Positions 31,523-41,466 of a stretch of DNA of 64,000 bases are shown here, piece by piece. The DNA is from Streptomyces sp. NRRL F-2664 (lineage in GTDB: Bacteria > Actinomycetota > Actinomycetes > Streptomycetales > Streptomycetaceae), in the NCBI RefSeq assembly GCF_000719345.1, contig NZ_JOFX01000022.1, positions 44,218-108,217 of the forward strand, given 5' to 3'. Below the pieces are notes generated by a model. The model was given only the letters and a program-made list of their open reading frames with translations, searched no databases and was not told where the DNA came from. The position numbers and the translations under genes are program-made. How positions within the stretch are numbered: the first letter of the stretch is position 1; each line of letters begins with the position of its first letter.

Positions 31523-33007
31523 ATGACCAAGCGTGAGCTGAGCGGCCCGCCCCTCGCCAACCCCGGGAAGCTCTTCATCGGCGGCAACTGGGTCCCGGCC
31601 CGCGACGGCCGTACCGAACCGGACATCAGCCCCGTGGACGGCCAGGAGATCGTGCCCGTCGCCCAGGCCGCCGCGACCGATGCGGACGCGGCCGTCACCG
31701 CCGCTCGCACGGCGTACGAGGAAGGCCCCTGGAGCAGACTGTCCGCCCAGGAGCGGGCGCTGCGGCTGAACCGGGTCGGTGAGCTCATCGAGCGCGACCT
31801 GGAGGAGATCGCGCTGCTGGAGACCGTGGACATGGGCAAGCCGTTCGCCTTCTCCAGCACCGTCGACGCCCCCATGGCCGCCCAGCTCATGCACTACTAC
31901 GCCGGCGCGGTGACCCGCGTCGACGGCTCCTCGCGCGCCCCTGCCGGCGGTCAGCTCGCCTACACCCTGCGCGAACCGCTCGGCGTGGTCTGCGCGATCA
32001 CCCCGTTCAACTTCCCGCTGCTGCTGTCGATGACGAAGATCGCCCCGGCCCTGGCCGCGGGCAACACGGTCGTCCACAAGCCCTCCCCGGCCACCCCGCT
32101 CACCGCCCTGAAGATCGCCGAGCTGTTCCAGGAGGCGGAGATCCCCGACGGGGTGCTGAACGTCGTCACCGGCCCCGGCGTGGAACTGGGCGAGACGCTC
32201 ACCGGCCACCCCGGCATCGACAAGATCGCCTTCACCGGCTCCACCGTGGTCGGCCAGTCGATCATCCGCAAGGCGGCCGGCACCCTGAAGAAGGTCACGA
32301 TGGAACTCGGCGGCAAGTCCGCCAACATCGTCTTCGCCGACGCCGACCTCGACGCCGCCGAGGAACTCGCCTTCTTCGGCATCTACTACAACAAGGGCGA
32401 GATCTGCACCGCCGGGTCCCGGCTGCTGCTCCAGCGCCCGGTCCACGACGAACTGGTGGAACGCCTCGTGCGCCGGGCCGCCGCCCTCAAGCCCGGCGAT
32501 CCCCGCGACCCGGCCACCCTCTTCGGCCCCCTCGCCCACCGCGCCCAGTTCGACAAGGTCAGCTCCTACATCGAGGTCGGCGAGAAGGAGGGCGCGGTCC
32601 TGCGGACCGGCGGCACCGGCTGGACCCCGGAGGGGGCCTCCGCCGAAGGCCTCTACTTCCTGCCGACCGTCTTCACCGGCGTCGACAACGGCATGCGGAT
32701 CGCCCAGGAGGAGATCTTCGGCCCGGTCCTGTCGATCATCCCCTTCGACACGGAGGAGGACGCCGTGCGCATCGCCAACGACAGCGCGTACGGCCTCGCC
32801 GCCGGCGTCCACACCAAGGACCTGCGCCGCGCCCACCGCGTCGCCTCGCAGATCAAGGCCGGCACGGTCTGGGTCAACTGCTACAACCAGTACGACCCCG
32901 CGGTGCCCTACGGCGGCTACAAGGCCTCCGGATTCGGCCGCGAATGCGGGCCCGAATCCCTCGAGAGCTACACCCAGACCAAGTCGGTCTGGATCGGCAT
33001 GGACTGA
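31523..33007 (+). CDS. NAD(P)-dependent aldehyde dehydrogenase
   Basis: A 494-residue ALDH superfamily enzyme that oxidises an aldehyde to the acid. Catalytic Cys295 ('GEICTAGSR') and general base Glu261 ('MELGGKSANIVF') are in place, as are the Rossmann 'FTGSTVVGQ' and the C-terminal 'PYGGYKASGFGRE'. The pattern is closest to betaine-/phenylacetaldehyde-type ALDHs, but the substrate cannot be assigned. GGAAGG (31512-31517) precedes the ATG. It offers a second route, besides the molybdenum hydroxylase, for aldehyde removal in this cluster. Confidence 0.95.
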   Translation: MTKRELSGPPLANPGKLFIGGNWVPARDGRTEPDISPVDGQEIVPVAQAAATDADAAVTAARTAYEEGPWSRLSAQERALRLNRVGELIERDLEEIALLETVDMGKPFAFSSTVDAPMAAQLMHYYAGAVTRVDGSSRAPAGGQLAYTLREPLGVVCAITPFNFPLLLSMTKIAPALAAGNTVVHKPSPATPLTALKIAELFQEAEIPDGVLNVVTGPGVELGETLTGHPGIDKIAFTGSTVVGQSIIRKAAGTLKKVTMELGGKSANIVFADADLDAAEELAFFGIYYNKGEICTAGSRLLLQRPVHDELVERLVRRAAALKPGDPRDPATLFGPLAHRAQFDKVSSYIEVGEKEGAVLRTGGTGWTPEGASAEGLYFLPTVFTGVDNGMRIAQEEIFGPVLSIIPFDTEEDAVRIANDSAYGLAAGVHTKDLRRAHRVASQIKAGTVWVNCYNQYDPAVPYGGYKASGFGRECGPESLESYTQTKSVWIGMD

Positions 33008-33038
33008 CAGCGTCGGATCCGCACCCCGAGGAGCGGCA

Positions 33039-33653
33039 ATGCGTACAGGCATCATCGGCACCGGGCGGATCGGCACGGTCCTCGCGAGGATCCTGGTGGC
33101 AGCCGGCCACCCCGTCGTCCTCGCCAACGCCCGCGGCCCGCACACCCTCGGCCCGCTCGTGGCCGAGCTGGGCCCGGCGGCCTCGGCGGCGCACCCCGCC
33201 GAGGCCGCCGCCCAGGCCGAACTCCTGGTGCTGATGGTGCCCTTCGCGCGCGTCCGCGGACTGCTCCCGCCGCACGCCGTGCAGGGCAAGGTGCTGGTGG
33301 ACGCGACGAACGCGTTCGGCGGCCCCGGCGCCCCCGCCGACCTCGGCGGGCGCGCCTCCAGCGACCTGGTCGCCGAGTGGTACCCGGGCGCCCAGGTCGT
33401 CAAATCACTGAACACCATGCATTTCGAAACCCTCGCCGTCGCCGGAACCGCACCCGGAGAGCGCCTGGCACATTTCACCGCGGGCGACGACGCGAAAGCG
33501 AAGGAAATCGTCGCGGGGATCATCGCGGATCTCGGATTCGCCCCCGTCGACACCGGCCCGCTGCACTCCGGAGGAATTCTCCAGCAGCCCGGCGGGCCCC
33601 TTTTCAACCGGCCGCTCACGGAAGCGCAGGCGCTGGCATGGATATCACACTGA
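33039..33653 (+). CDS. F420-dependent NADP oxidoreductase-like protein
   Basis: A 204-residue Rossmann protein: 'GIIGTGRIGTVLARILVAAGH' at the start, 'NARGPHTLGPL' (an Arg that suits NADP phosphate), 'LVDATNAFGG' and 'VVKSLNTMHFETLA'. It resembles the NADPH-F420 reductase family (PF03807). Coenzyme F420 is present in streptomycetes, so hydride transfer between F420 and NADP is plausible. A simple NADP-dependent reductase is the alternative. The 3' end overlaps the iron-sulfur subunit gene by 16 bases. Confidence 0.85.
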   Translation: MRTGIIGTGRIGTVLARILVAAGHPVVLANARGPHTLGPLVAELGPAASAAHPAEAAAQAELLVLMVPFARVRGLLPPHAVQGKVLVDATNAFGGPGAPADLGGRASSDLVAEWYPGAQVVKSLNTMHFETLAVAGTAPGERLAHFTAGDDAKAKEIVAGIIADLGFAPVDTGPLHSGGILQQPGGPLFNRPLTEAQALAWISH

Positions 33654-34162
33654 ACGTGAACGGAAGACCCGAGCAGTTCTCGGCCCGGCCGAACGAACTG
33701 CTCGTGGAACGGCTCCGCGACGGCCTCGGACTCACCGGAACCAAGGTGGGCTGCGACACCGGCCAGTGCGGCTCCTGCGTGGTCCGCCTCGACGGCCGGT
33801 CCGTCAAGAGCTGCCTGGTCCTCACCGCCTCCGCCGCCGGCGCGGAGGTCGCCACCATCGAAGGCGTCACCACCCGGGGCGGAGAACTGTCCGGCCTCCA
33901 GGAGGCCCTGCGCCAGGAGCACGGTACGCAGTGCGGCTTCTGCACCCCCGGCATGGTCATGGCCCTCGGCGAGCTCGTCGAGGCCACCGCCGACGGGCCG
34001 GCCCCCACCGAGCCCGAGATCCGCGAGTGGCTCACCGGCAACCTGTGCCGCTGCACCGGCTACCACAGCGTCGTACGGGGGGTGCAGCGCGCCTGCGCCG
34101 CCACCCGCGACGAGGTCGCCGCCGGCCCCGCCGCGACCACCGCAGCCGCACCGGAGGTGTGA
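33638..34162 (+). CDS. Molybdenum hydroxylase small subunit, two [2Fe-2S] clusters
   Basis: A 174-residue electron-transfer subunit. The plant-ferredoxin-type cluster uses Cys39, Cys44, Cys47 and Cys59 ('CDTGQCGSC'). The helical cluster domain uses Cys99, Cys102 ('CGFC'), Cys137 and Cys139 ('CRCTGY'). The tail after ~155 is Ala-rich and disordered. The ATG at 33638 is the family start and overlaps the upstream gene. It passes electrons from the Mo site to the FAD subunit encoded two genes downstream. Confidence 0.95.
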   Translation: MDITLNVNGRPEQFSARPNELLVERLRDGLGLTGTKVGCDTGQCGSCVVRLDGRSVKSCLVLTASAAGAEVATIEGVTTRGGELSGLQEALRQEHGTQCGFCTPGMVMALGELVEATADGPAPTEPEIREWLTGNLCRCTGYHSVVRGVQRACAATRDEVAAGPAATTAAAPEV

Positions 34163-34167
34163 GGGAC

Positions 34168-36573
34168 ATGACCACAGTGACGGGGGAGGCCCCGGCCGAC
34201 CGGGGCGGCGTGCTCGGACAGCCGCTGGACAGCCGCGAGGACCCGCAGCTGCTCCGCGGCGAGGCCACGTACGTGGCGGACATCAACCTGCCGGGCACCG
34301 CGCACATGGCCATCCTGGGCAGCCCGGTCGCCCACGCGAGGATCCTGTCCATCGAGACCAAGGCGGCCGAGCAGCTGCCCGGCGTACTGAAGGTGGCCAC
34401 CGCGGCCGACTTCACCGACGTCATGCCGCTGCCCTGCATCTGGATCCCCGGCGGGGTCGAGAGCCACTTCCCGCCGCACCCCTACGGACTCCCCGGCGCC
34501 CGCCCGGTCCTGACCGGCGACACCGTCCGCCACGTCGGCGACCCCGTCGCCGCGGTCGTCGCCGAGACCCCGCGGCAGGCCGCCGCCGCGCTCGCCGCCA
34601 TCTGCGTCGAGTACGAGCCGCTGCCCGTCGTCACCCGCGCCGACGCCGCCCTCGCCGACGGCGCACCCCGGCTCCACGAGGCCGTCCCCGGCAACCTCAA
34701 CGCGTACTGGACCTGCGGCGACAAGGACCGCACCGACGCGGCCATCGCCGCCGCCGAGGTCACCGTCGAGCTCGACCTGGTCAACCAGCGCACCATCAAC
34801 AGCCCCATCGAGCCGCGCGGCGCGGTCGGCGCCTACGACCCGGCCACCGGCGAGTACACCCTCTACGCCTCCACCCAGGGCCCGCACAACCACCGCTTCC
34901 TGCTCGCCGCGCTCGTCCTCGGCATCCCCTTCAACAAGCTCCGGGTGATCGCCCCGACCGTCGGCGGCAGCTTCGGCACCAAGGGCTACCTGTACCCCGA
35001 CATGCCCCTGGTCCTGCTGCTCTCCAAAGCGCTCGGCCGGCCCGTGAAGTGGGTCGACACCCGCACCGGGCTGATGAACTCCACCGTCCAGGGCCGCGAC
35101 CACCGCCAGCACGTCACCCTCGCCGGCACCCGCGACGGCCGCATCACCGCCGTGCGCTGCACCAGCTACGCCAACCTCGGGGCGTACCCCTCGACGATCG
35201 GCCCCGGCGTCGCCACCGCCCTGATGGGTCGCTCCATCAGCGGCATGTACGACATCGACGCCGCCTTCTGCGAGGTGTACGCCGCCTTCACCAACACCGT
35301 CCCGCTCGGCGCCCAGCGCGGCAGTGGCCGCGCCGAGGCGGCCTTCCTCATGGAACGGCTCGTCGACCGCTACGCCGCCGAGATCGGCATGGACCCGGCG
35401 GAGGTCCGGCGCAGGAACCTGGTGCCGAAGGAGAAGTTCCCGTACGACAACGGCCTCGGCTGGACCTACGACTCGGGGGACTACCGGCTGAACTTCGACA
35501 AGGCCGTCGAGCTGGCCGGCTACGCCGACATGCCCGCCCGCAAGGCCGAGGCCCGCACCCGCGGCAAGCGCCTCGGCGTCGGCATCGCCACCTACGTCGC
35601 CATCTGCGGCGTCGGCCCCTCCACCCGGATGTCGCAGGAGGGCATGCTGGGCGGCACCTGGGAGAGCGCGAACATCCGCGTCCACCCCACCGGCGAGGTC
35701 ACCGTCACCGTCGGCTCCGCCTCCACCGGCCAGAGCCACGGAACGGTCTTCGCGCAGGTCGTCGCGGACGAGCTCGGCATCGACCCCGAGGCCGTCCAGG
35801 TCCACGCGGGCGACACGCAGAAGGCACCGTACGGGCAGGGCACCTACGGCTCCCGCTCCTACAGCATGGCGGCGCCCGCCGTGGCCCTCACCGCCCGCAA
35901 ACTCAAGGCCAAACTGGTGCGCGCCGGCGCCGTCTTCCTCGGCGTGCCCGAGGACGAGGTGGTCTACGCGAACGGCGTGGTCCACGAAGACGGCAACCCG
36001 GAGAACGCCAAGACCTTCGCCGAACTGGCCATGGCCCTGTGGTACGGCTGGGGGCTGCCCCCCGAGATCGAGCCCGCCCTGGACGAGACCACGCACTTCG
36101 ACCCGCCGGACTTCAACTACCCCTTCGGCACGCACGTCGCCGTCGTCGAGATCGACGAACTGACCGGCGAGAGCGAAGTGGTCGCCTACACCGCCGTCGA
36201 CGATGCCGGGAACATCGGCAACCCGAAGATCGTCCAGGGGCAGATCGAGGGCAGCATCGTGCACGGCCTCGGCCAGGCCCTCATGGAGGCCGCCGAATAC
36301 GGCGAGGACGGCCAGCTCATCAGCGCCGACCTCGGCCACTACGCCCTGCCGCGCGCCGCCGACGTGCCGTTCTTCACGCTCGGCAGGACCGTCACACCCA
36401 GCCCGCACAACCCGCTGGGAGCCAAGGGCGCCGGCGAGATCGCCACCGTCCCGCCCGCCGCCGCCGTCGTCAACGCCGTCGTCGACGCCCTCTCCGACCT
36501 CGGCGTCCGGCACATCGACATGCCGCTCACCCCCGAGAAGGTCTGGCGCCGCCTGAGAGGGGAAGCCCAGTGA
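34168..36573 (+). CDS. Molybdenum hydroxylase large (molybdopterin-binding) subunit
   Basis: An 801-residue catalytic subunit of the xanthine dehydrogenase/aldehyde oxidase family. It hydroxylates an aldehyde or N-heterocycle using water. The Mo-site Glu757 is in '[11 protein letters not shown]'. 'VGGSFGTKG' and '[11 protein letters not shown]'-like '[13 protein letters not shown]' are cofactor-binding loops. The CO-dehydrogenase loop (AYRCSFR) is absent, so this is not a CODH. With the surrounding genes an aldehyde or purine-like substrate is likely. GAGGG (34161-34165) lies just before the ATG at 34168. The stop overlaps the FAD-subunit start (GTGA). Confidence 0.94.
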   Translation: MTTVTGEAPADRGGVLGQPLDSREDPQLLRGEATYVADINLPGTAHMAILGSPVAHARILSIETKAAEQLPGVLKVATAADFTDVMPLPCIWIPGGVESHFPPHPYGLPGARPVLTGDTVRHVGDPVAAVVAETPRQAAAALAAICVEYEPLPVVTRADAALADGAPRLHEAVPGNLNAYWTCGDKDRTDAAIAAAEVTVELDLVNQRTINSPIEPRGAVGAYDPATGEYTLYASTQGPHNHRFLLAALVLGIPFNKLRVIAPTVGGSFGTKGYLYPDMPLVLLLSKALGRPVKWVDTRTGLMNSTVQGRDHRQHVTLAGTRDGRITAVRCTSYANLGAYPSTIGPGVATALMGRSISGMYDIDAAFCEVYAAFTNTVPLGAQRGSGRAEAAFLMERLVDRYAAEIGMDPAEVRRRNLVPKEKFPYDNGLGWTYDSGDYRLNFDKAVELAGYADMPARKAEARTRGKRLGVGIATYVAICGVGPSTRMSQEGMLGGTWESANIRVHPTGEVTVTVGSASTGQSHGTVFAQVVADELGIDPEAVQVHAGDTQKAPYGQGTYGSRSYSMAAPAVALTARKLKAKLVRAGAVFLGVPEDEVVYANGVVHEDGNPENAKTFAELAMALWYGWGLPPEIEPALDETTHFDPPDFNYPFGTHVAVVEIDELTGESEVVAYTAVDDAGNIGNPKIVQGQIEGSIVHGLGQALMEAAEYGEDGQLISADLGHYALPRAADVPFFTLGRTVTPSPHNPLGAKGAGEIATVPPAAAVVNAVVDALSDLGVRHIDMPLTPEKVWRRLRGEAQ

Positions 36574-37397
36574 TCCTCACCGAGTTCGACTACGTCCGCC
36601 CCGCCCGCCTCGACGAGGCGCTCGCCCTGCTCGCCGGGACCCCCGGCGCCCGCGTACTGGCCGGCGGCCAGAGCCTGCTGCCCGACCTGCGCGCCGGAGC
36701 CGACGCCGCCCGCCTGCTCGTGGACATCCGCCGGCTCCCGGACCTGCGCGGCACCGCCCGCACCCCGGACGGCCGGCTGCGCATCGGCGCCCTCACCCCC
36801 CTCGCCGACCTCACCGCCGACCCGCTGGTCCTCGCCGAGGCGCCGGAGCTGGCCGCCGCGGCCCGCGGCAACGGCGACCCGCAGGTCCGCAACCTCGGCA
36901 CCGCCGGCGGCAATCTGGCCGCCACCGGCCGGGCCACGGACCTGCCGGTCGCCGCCATCGCCGCCGACGCCCTCGTCGAACTGGCCGGGCCCGGCGGCCG
37001 TACCACGCTTGCGGCCGAGGAGTTCGTCGCCGGCGGGGCACCCGGCGGGGAGATCGTCACCGCCCTGCTGGTCCCGGCCGCCGGCCCGGCCGCCGCCTTC
37101 GAGAAGTCCGCCGACCGCGCCACCCGCTACCCCGTCTGCGCCACCGCCGTACGGATCACCTCCGACGGGCCGCGCATCGCCGTCACCGGCGCCACCCCCC
37201 GACCGCTGCGCCTGCGCGGAGTGGAGCAACGGCTGCGCGGCGGACCGTACAGCACGCAAGCGGTACTCGCCGCCTTCCGCGCCGAACCCCGGGAGCTGTT
37301 CGTCCCCGGCCGCGGCACCTCGGCCGAGTACCTCGGCCACCTGGCGGGGGTGCTCACCGCACGAGCGCTGCAGAGGGCCGAGCGGGCCCTCGCCTGA
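36570..37397 (+). CDS. Molybdenum hydroxylase medium (FAD-binding) subunit
   Basis: A 275-residue subunit of the PCMH-type FAD fold. '[14 protein letters not shown]' and '[13 protein letters not shown]' bind FAD; '[18 protein letters not shown]' is the usual conserved segment of the C-terminal domain. It receives electrons from the [2Fe-2S] subunit and passes them to NAD or O2. Subunits are encoded in the order S-L-M. The GTG overlaps the L stop. XdhC, which delivers sulfurated Mo cofactor, is encoded ~5 kb downstream on the same strand. Confidence 0.94.
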   Translation: MILTEFDYVRPARLDEALALLAGTPGARVLAGGQSLLPDLRAGADAARLLVDIRRLPDLRGTARTPDGRLRIGALTPLADLTADPLVLAEAPELAAAARGNGDPQVRNLGTAGGNLAATGRATDLPVAAIAADALVELAGPGGRTTLAAEEFVAGGAPGGEIVTALLVPAAGPAAAFEKSADRATRYPVCATAVRITSDGPRIAVTGATPRPLRLRGVEQRLRGGPYSTQAVLAAFRAEPRELFVPGRGTSAEYLGHLAGVLTARALQRAERALA

Positions 37398-37454
37398 CCG
37401 ACCGACCGACCACGGGCCCACCAGCGGCCCGTCACGGGGGAGTGGAGTGAAGCA

Positions 37455-38714
37455 GTGGCCGAACCGTCCGAATCGACCACGGGGGCAGCAACCGTGCACC
37501 CTGCCGCCCGCGCGGCCGGTGCACCCGCAGGATCCGGCTTCTGGGTGGTCGGCGCCGTCCTGGTGCTGCTGATGCTCTCCTCCTCCGTGCCCTCCGCCCT
37601 CTACGTGCTCTACCAGCAGAAGTGGGGCCTGTCCTCCGGCACGATCACGGTGGTCTTCGCCCTGTACGCCGTCACGGTGCTGGCCGGGCTCCTGCTCTTC
37701 GGCTCCCTCTCCGACACCCTGGGCCGGCGCCCGGTCCTGGGCGCCGGACTGGTCCTCGCGATCGTCTCGATGGCCCTGTTCGCCGGGGCCCAGGGGCTCG
37801 GACTGCTCCTCGCCGCGCGCGCCGTGCAGGGACTCGCCGTGGGCCTCGCCACCGGCGCGATGGGCGCGGCCCTGCTGGAACTGGGCCCCGCCGCCCGGCC
37901 CGCGCTCGGCGCCCAGGTCAACAGTGCCGGCCCCACCGTGGGCATCGGGCTCGGCGGGATCGGCGCCGGACTGCTCGTCCAGTACGCCCCCGCACCGACC
38001 GTCCTCGTCTACCTGCTGCTCATCGGTGCCTTCACGGTCGCTCTGGCGGGCGTCGTCCGCATGCGAGAGAGCGCTCCCGGAGCCGGCGGCGGGCTGCGGG
38101 TGGTCCCCCACCGGATCCATGTACCGGCCGGGGCCCGGGGCCGCTTCGCCGTCCTGGCCCTGACCATCGTGGCCGTCTGGTCCGTGGGCGGCTTCTACCT
38201 CTCGCTGGGTCCGCACCTGGCACTGTCCCTGCTGCGGTCCACCAACTACCTCGTCGGCGGTGCCACGGTCGCACTGCTCGCCGGGGCCGCCACGGCCGCC
38301 CAGCTGATGCTGGGCCGCACCGGGGCACTGCGCACCGCCGTGCTCGGCCTGCTCGGCCTGATCACCGGCCTCGCGCTGGTCCTGCTCGCGCTGGGCCTCG
38401 GCTCGGCCCCCGTGTTCCTGGTGGCCACCACCGTCCTCGGCAGCGGCTGGGGAGCCGCCTTCCTCGGCGCCTTCCGGGCGCTGAGCGCCCTCGCAGACCC
38501 GGCCCGCCGCGGTGAACTGACCGCCGCCGTCTACGTCTTCGCCTACCTCGCGATGAGCGTGCCGGCCGTACTCGCCGGGATGCTGACCAACGTCCACGGG
38601 CTGCACCGCACCTCGGTCGGATTCATGGCCGCCGTCGCCGCCGTGTGCGCGGTGGCCCTGCTGGCCACGCTGCGCCTGGCCGCCCGTGGCAGAGCAGGGG
38701 GGAGCCCCGCATGA
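37455..38714 (+). CDS. Major facilitator superfamily transporter
   Basis: A 419-residue membrane protein with about 12 predicted helices. The MFS signature between helices 2 and 3 is '[14 protein letters not shown]'. The first ~30 residues are a soluble, Ala-rich lead. Sequence places it with drug/metabolite exporters, but the substrate is open; export of a pathway product or uptake of the substrate are both possible. The start is GTG 37455. The stop overlaps the histidine-kinase gene by four bases (ATGA), so transport and sensing are coupled. Confidence 0.88.
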   Translation: MAEPSESTTGAATVHPAARAAGAPAGSGFWVVGAVLVLLMLSSSVPSALYVLYQQKWGLSSGTITVVFALYAVTVLAGLLLFGSLSDTLGRRPVLGAGLVLAIVSMALFAGAQGLGLLLAARAVQGLAVGLATGAMGAALLELGPAARPALGAQVNSAGPTVGIGLGGIGAGLLVQYAPAPTVLVYLLLIGAFTVALAGVVRMRESAPGAGGGLRVVPHRIHVPAGARGRFAVLALTIVAVWSVGGFYLSLGPHLALSLLRSTNYLVGGATVALLAGAATAAQLMLGRTGALRTAVLGLLGLITGLALVLLALGLGSAPVFLVATTVLGSGWGAAFLGAFRALSALADPARRGELTAAVYVFAYLAMSVPAVLAGMLTNVHGLHRTSVGFMAAVAAVCAVALLATLRLAARGRAGGSPA

Positions 38715-40648
38715 GCGCACGGGACACGACCGCACGGGACACGGCCGCCCAGGAATCGGCTGCCCCGGAGCCGACCGCAGCGGAGCTGCGCTCCGCCCTG
38801 CGCGGGCTGGACCTCTTCGCGGGGATCACCGAGGAGCAGCTGGACTGGCTGGTCTCGGTCTCCCGGCCCCAGGTGCTCGCCGACGGAGAGGTCCTCTTCC
38901 GGGACGGCGAGCAGGCCACGTGCTTCCACGTCCTGCTCTCGGGAGGGCTCGTGGTCACCAAGGTCGTCGACGGCCGCGAGGAGGTGCTCACCCGGCACTC
39001 CACCGAGGAGGAGAGCGCCGCCGCCGACGACCACGACGGCAAACCCCCGGCCGCCCACCGGTTCACCGGGGAGCTGCCGCTGCTGACCGACGGCGCGTAC
39101 GTGGCCACCGCGGCTGCCGGCGGGCCGTCCACCACCGTCGTGGCCTACCCCAAGGCGGTCTTCTTCGAGATGCTCACCCGCTGCGACGGGGTGGCCGCCG
39201 TACTGATCCCCGTCCTGGCCTGGCGCATCAAGTCCTCCGAGGTGCAGGCCCGCAAGCGGGCGACCGTCGAGGCCCTCGGAACCCTCGCGGCCGGGCTCGC
39301 GCACGAGCTGAACAACCCCGCGGCCGCCGTCGCCCGGGCCGCGCAGGAGCTGGCCCCCGCCCTGGACCGGCTCACCCGGACCGCCCAGGACTGGGGCGCG
39401 GCCGCCACCCCCGCCGAGCGCGCGGTCCTCGACCGGCTCACCGGGGAACTGGACGCGCTGCCGTCGCCGGCCACCACCGACCCGCTGGCCCAGGCCGACG
39501 CCGAGGAGGAGATCGCCGACTGGGCCGAGCAGGCCGGCGCAGCAGGGCCGGGGCTGCTCGGCTCGGGCGTCTCCGACCTCGGACTGGACCTGGACTGGCT
39601 GCGGGAGCGGACCGAAGGTGTCGGCGCGGTCTCCCTCGCCCGCGCGCTGGACCACCTGGCGGCGCTGCTGGAGATCCGCTCGCTCGCCGCCGAGCTGCGG
39701 GCCGCCGGCCCCAGGATCTCCCAACTCGTCTCCGCCACCCGGGATTACGCCAATCTCGACCGTGCGCCCGAACAGCGCTTCCCCGTGACCGAGGGACTGG
39801 AGAACACGCTGGTCGTGTTGCGTGCCAAGCTCGACGGCATCAGCATCGTCCGTGCGTACGAGCCGGATCTGCCCGAACTGACGGGCTATCCGGGCGAGTT
39901 GAACCAGGTGTGGACCAACCTGGTCGACAACGCCGTCGAGGCCATGGAGGGCTCCGGCGTGCTGACGCTGAGCGCCCGGTCCGAGGCCGTCTGCATGGTA
40001 GTGGAGATCACCGACACCGGCCGCGGCATCCCCGAGGACGTCCTGCCGCGGATCTTCGAACCCTTCTACACGACGAAGGACGTGGGCAAGGGCACGGGTC
40101 TGGGGCTGCACCTCAGCTACCGCATCGTGACCCAGCGCCACCACGGGTCGCTCACCGCCCGCTCGCGGCCCGGCGAGACCCGGATGGTCGTCCGGCTGCC
40201 CTTCGCCGGCAGCGCCCGGTCCTGCGCCCCACCTGCACAGACATCCGAAACGACCCGGGCGGGCGAAGCCGCCCCGGGTACCCGTCCGCGTGGAAACGGA
40301 GTCGACATGGCCCAGTACGACATCTCCCAGCTGCACCCGGTGTTCGTCCGACAGATGGACGCGCTGGCCGCCCTGGACATCGAGGCGGTGATGAAGAACT
40401 ACACCGACGACGCCGTGCTGCTGCGCTTCGAGGGCGTCTCGGAGGGCATCGAGGCGGTGCGCGAGACGTTCACCGGCTACCTCACCCTCAGGCCCACCCT
40501 GGTGGAACTCCAGGAGTACGTCGAGACCGAGGACACCATCTTCTACCGGGCGATCATGAACCTGAACGGTGAACCGGAGCACGCGTTCGGGACACTCGTG
40601 GTCCGCGATGGCCGAATCTGGCGCCAGACCGCCGGTTTCGGCAGCTGA
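38711..40648 (+). CDS. cNMP-domain sensor histidine kinase fused in frame to an NTF2-like domain
   Basis: The open frame encodes 645 residues. Residues ~30-160 form a cyclic-nucleotide-binding-type domain ('[20 protein letters not shown]'). The kinase follows: H box His198 ('[15 protein letters not shown]'), N box '[10 protein letters not shown]', G1 'DTGRGIP', G2 'GKGTGLGL'. The kinase ends near residue 500. A ~32-residue linker with no protein character leads to a complete 113-residue NTF2-like domain. The linker DNA holds a hairpin (40253-40279) and a ribosome-binding site, so it looks like a former intergenic region whose kinase stop codon was lost. No transmembrane helix is seen. No response regulator lies beside it. 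Confidence 0.85.
   Translation: MSARDTTARDTAAQESAAPEPTAAELRSALRGLDLFAGITEEQLDWLVSVSRPQVLADGEVLFRDGEQATCFHVLLSGGLVVTKVVDGREEVLTRHSTEEESAAADDHDGKPPAAHRFTGELPLLTDGAYVATAAAGGPSTTVVAYPKAVFFEMLTRCDGVAAVLIPVLAWRIKSSEVQARKRATVEALGTLAAGLAHELNNPAAAVARAAQELAPALDRLTRTAQDWGAAATPAERAVLDRLTGELDALPSPATTDPLAQADAEEEIADWAEQAGAAGPGLLGSGVSDLGLDLDWLRERTEGVGAVSLARALDHLAALLEIRSLAAELRAAGPRISQLVSATRDYANLDRAPEQRFPVTEGLENTLVVLRAKLDGISIVRAYEPDLPELTGYPGELNQVWTNLVDNAVEAMEGSGVLTLSARSEAVCMVVEITDTGRGIPEDVLPRIFEPFYTTKDVGKGTGLGLHLSYRIVTQRHHGSLTARSRPGETRMVVRLPFAGSARSCAPPAQTSETTRAGEAAPGTRPRGNGVDMAQYDISQLHPVFVRQMDALAALDIEAVMKNYTDDAVLLRFEGVSEGIEAVRETFTGYLTLRPTLVELQEYVETEDTIFYRAIMNLNGEPEHAFGTLVVRDGRIWRQTAGFGS
40307..40648 (+). other. 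Likely internal start for a separate NTF2-like protein D
   Basis: An ATG at 40307 lies in frame inside the kinase gene, with GGAAACGGAG (40292-40301) upstream at a suitable distance. Initiation here would give a free 113-residue NTF2-like protein ('[20 protein letters not shown]' onward) besides the fused form. This is a fourth member of the fold in the cluster. Confidence 0.6.
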
Positions 40649-40749
40649 GTCCGGAAATCTGGGTAGCGTGTGCGGGGAGGGTGGGTGAACGCGCCTTCCC
40701 CGTATGCCCGGCCCCACGGTGGGGTTCAGGAAACGGTAAAGGGGAGGTC

Positions 40750-41394
40750 ATGGAAAATGAAACCGGGCGGGTCGAGGCATTCAGTGACGGCGTATTCGCC
40801 ATCATCATTACGATCCTCGTCCTGGAATTAAAGGTTCCGGAAGAAACCGGGTCGGCCTTCTGGCACGGAGTCCGCGAACAATGGCCGCATTACGCCGCCT
40901 ATGTGGTGAGCTTCCTCATCATCGGAGTGATGTGGGTGAACCACCACACCATCTTCAGGCACCTCAAGAGGGTCGACCGTCCGCTGCTGTTCCTGAACCT
41001 CCTGGTGCTGATGGTGGTATCGGTGATCCCGTACACCACCAACGTGCTCGCCGAGCACCTCACCGCGGGCGGCTCCGCCAACCCCGCAGCCGTCCTCTAC
41101 AGCCTCGTCACGGTGGCCTACGCCTTGGCGTTCCTGCTCTTCTGGTGGTACGTCACCCGGATCGGGCACCTCTTCCACGAACAGGTGGACAAGGACGGCG
41201 CACGGGCCACCAGGGTGCGCTTCGGCCTCGGTGCCATCGCCTACCCCTGCACGGTGCTCCTGGCCTTCTTCTCCGCGCCGCTCACGCTCGTCGCGCACTT
41301 CCTGATCGCGATCTACTATGCGGCGAACCAGATCCCCATCCCACTCGTGGTAGAGGAAGAGCGGCTCGAATCTGCCAGCGACCTCAGGAAGTAG
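40750..41394 (+). CDS. TMEM175-family potassium-channel-like membrane protein with TTA codon
   Basis: A 214-residue protein with about six membrane helices. The family motif 'RVEAFSDGVFAI' (the RxxxFSD of helix 1) is at 7-18. Bacterial TMEM175 proteins are tetrameric K+ channels. GGGGAGG (40741-40747) precedes the ATG. Codon 27 (40828-40830) is TTA, the codon read by the bldA tRNA that controls development and secondary metabolism in Streptomyces. The first ~40 codons are unusually AT-rich, suggesting recent arrival or a need for weak mRNA structure. Confidence 0.9.
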   Translation: MENETGRVEAFSDGVFAIIITILVLELKVPEETGSAFWHGVREQWPHYAAYVVSFLIIGVMWVNHHTIFRHLKRVDRPLLFLNLLVLMVVSVIPYTTNVLAEHLTAGGSANPAAVLYSLVTVAYALAFLLFWWYVTRIGHLFHEQVDKDGARATRVRFGLGAIAYPCTVLLAFFSAPLTLVAHFLIAIYYAANQIPIPLVVEEERLESASDLRK

Positions 41395-41466
41395 CCGCAG
41401 GGGCCTACGGCCGTTCTGGGCGGTCAAGTAGGGTATTGGATCCAGCTGGTCGCGGGGGAGGCCCGG

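Noticed and set aside
34168..36573. Aerobic CO dehydrogenase large subunit
   Set aside because: The subunit layout fits, but the CODH active-site loop AYRCSFR is missing; the loop reads [10 protein letters not shown].
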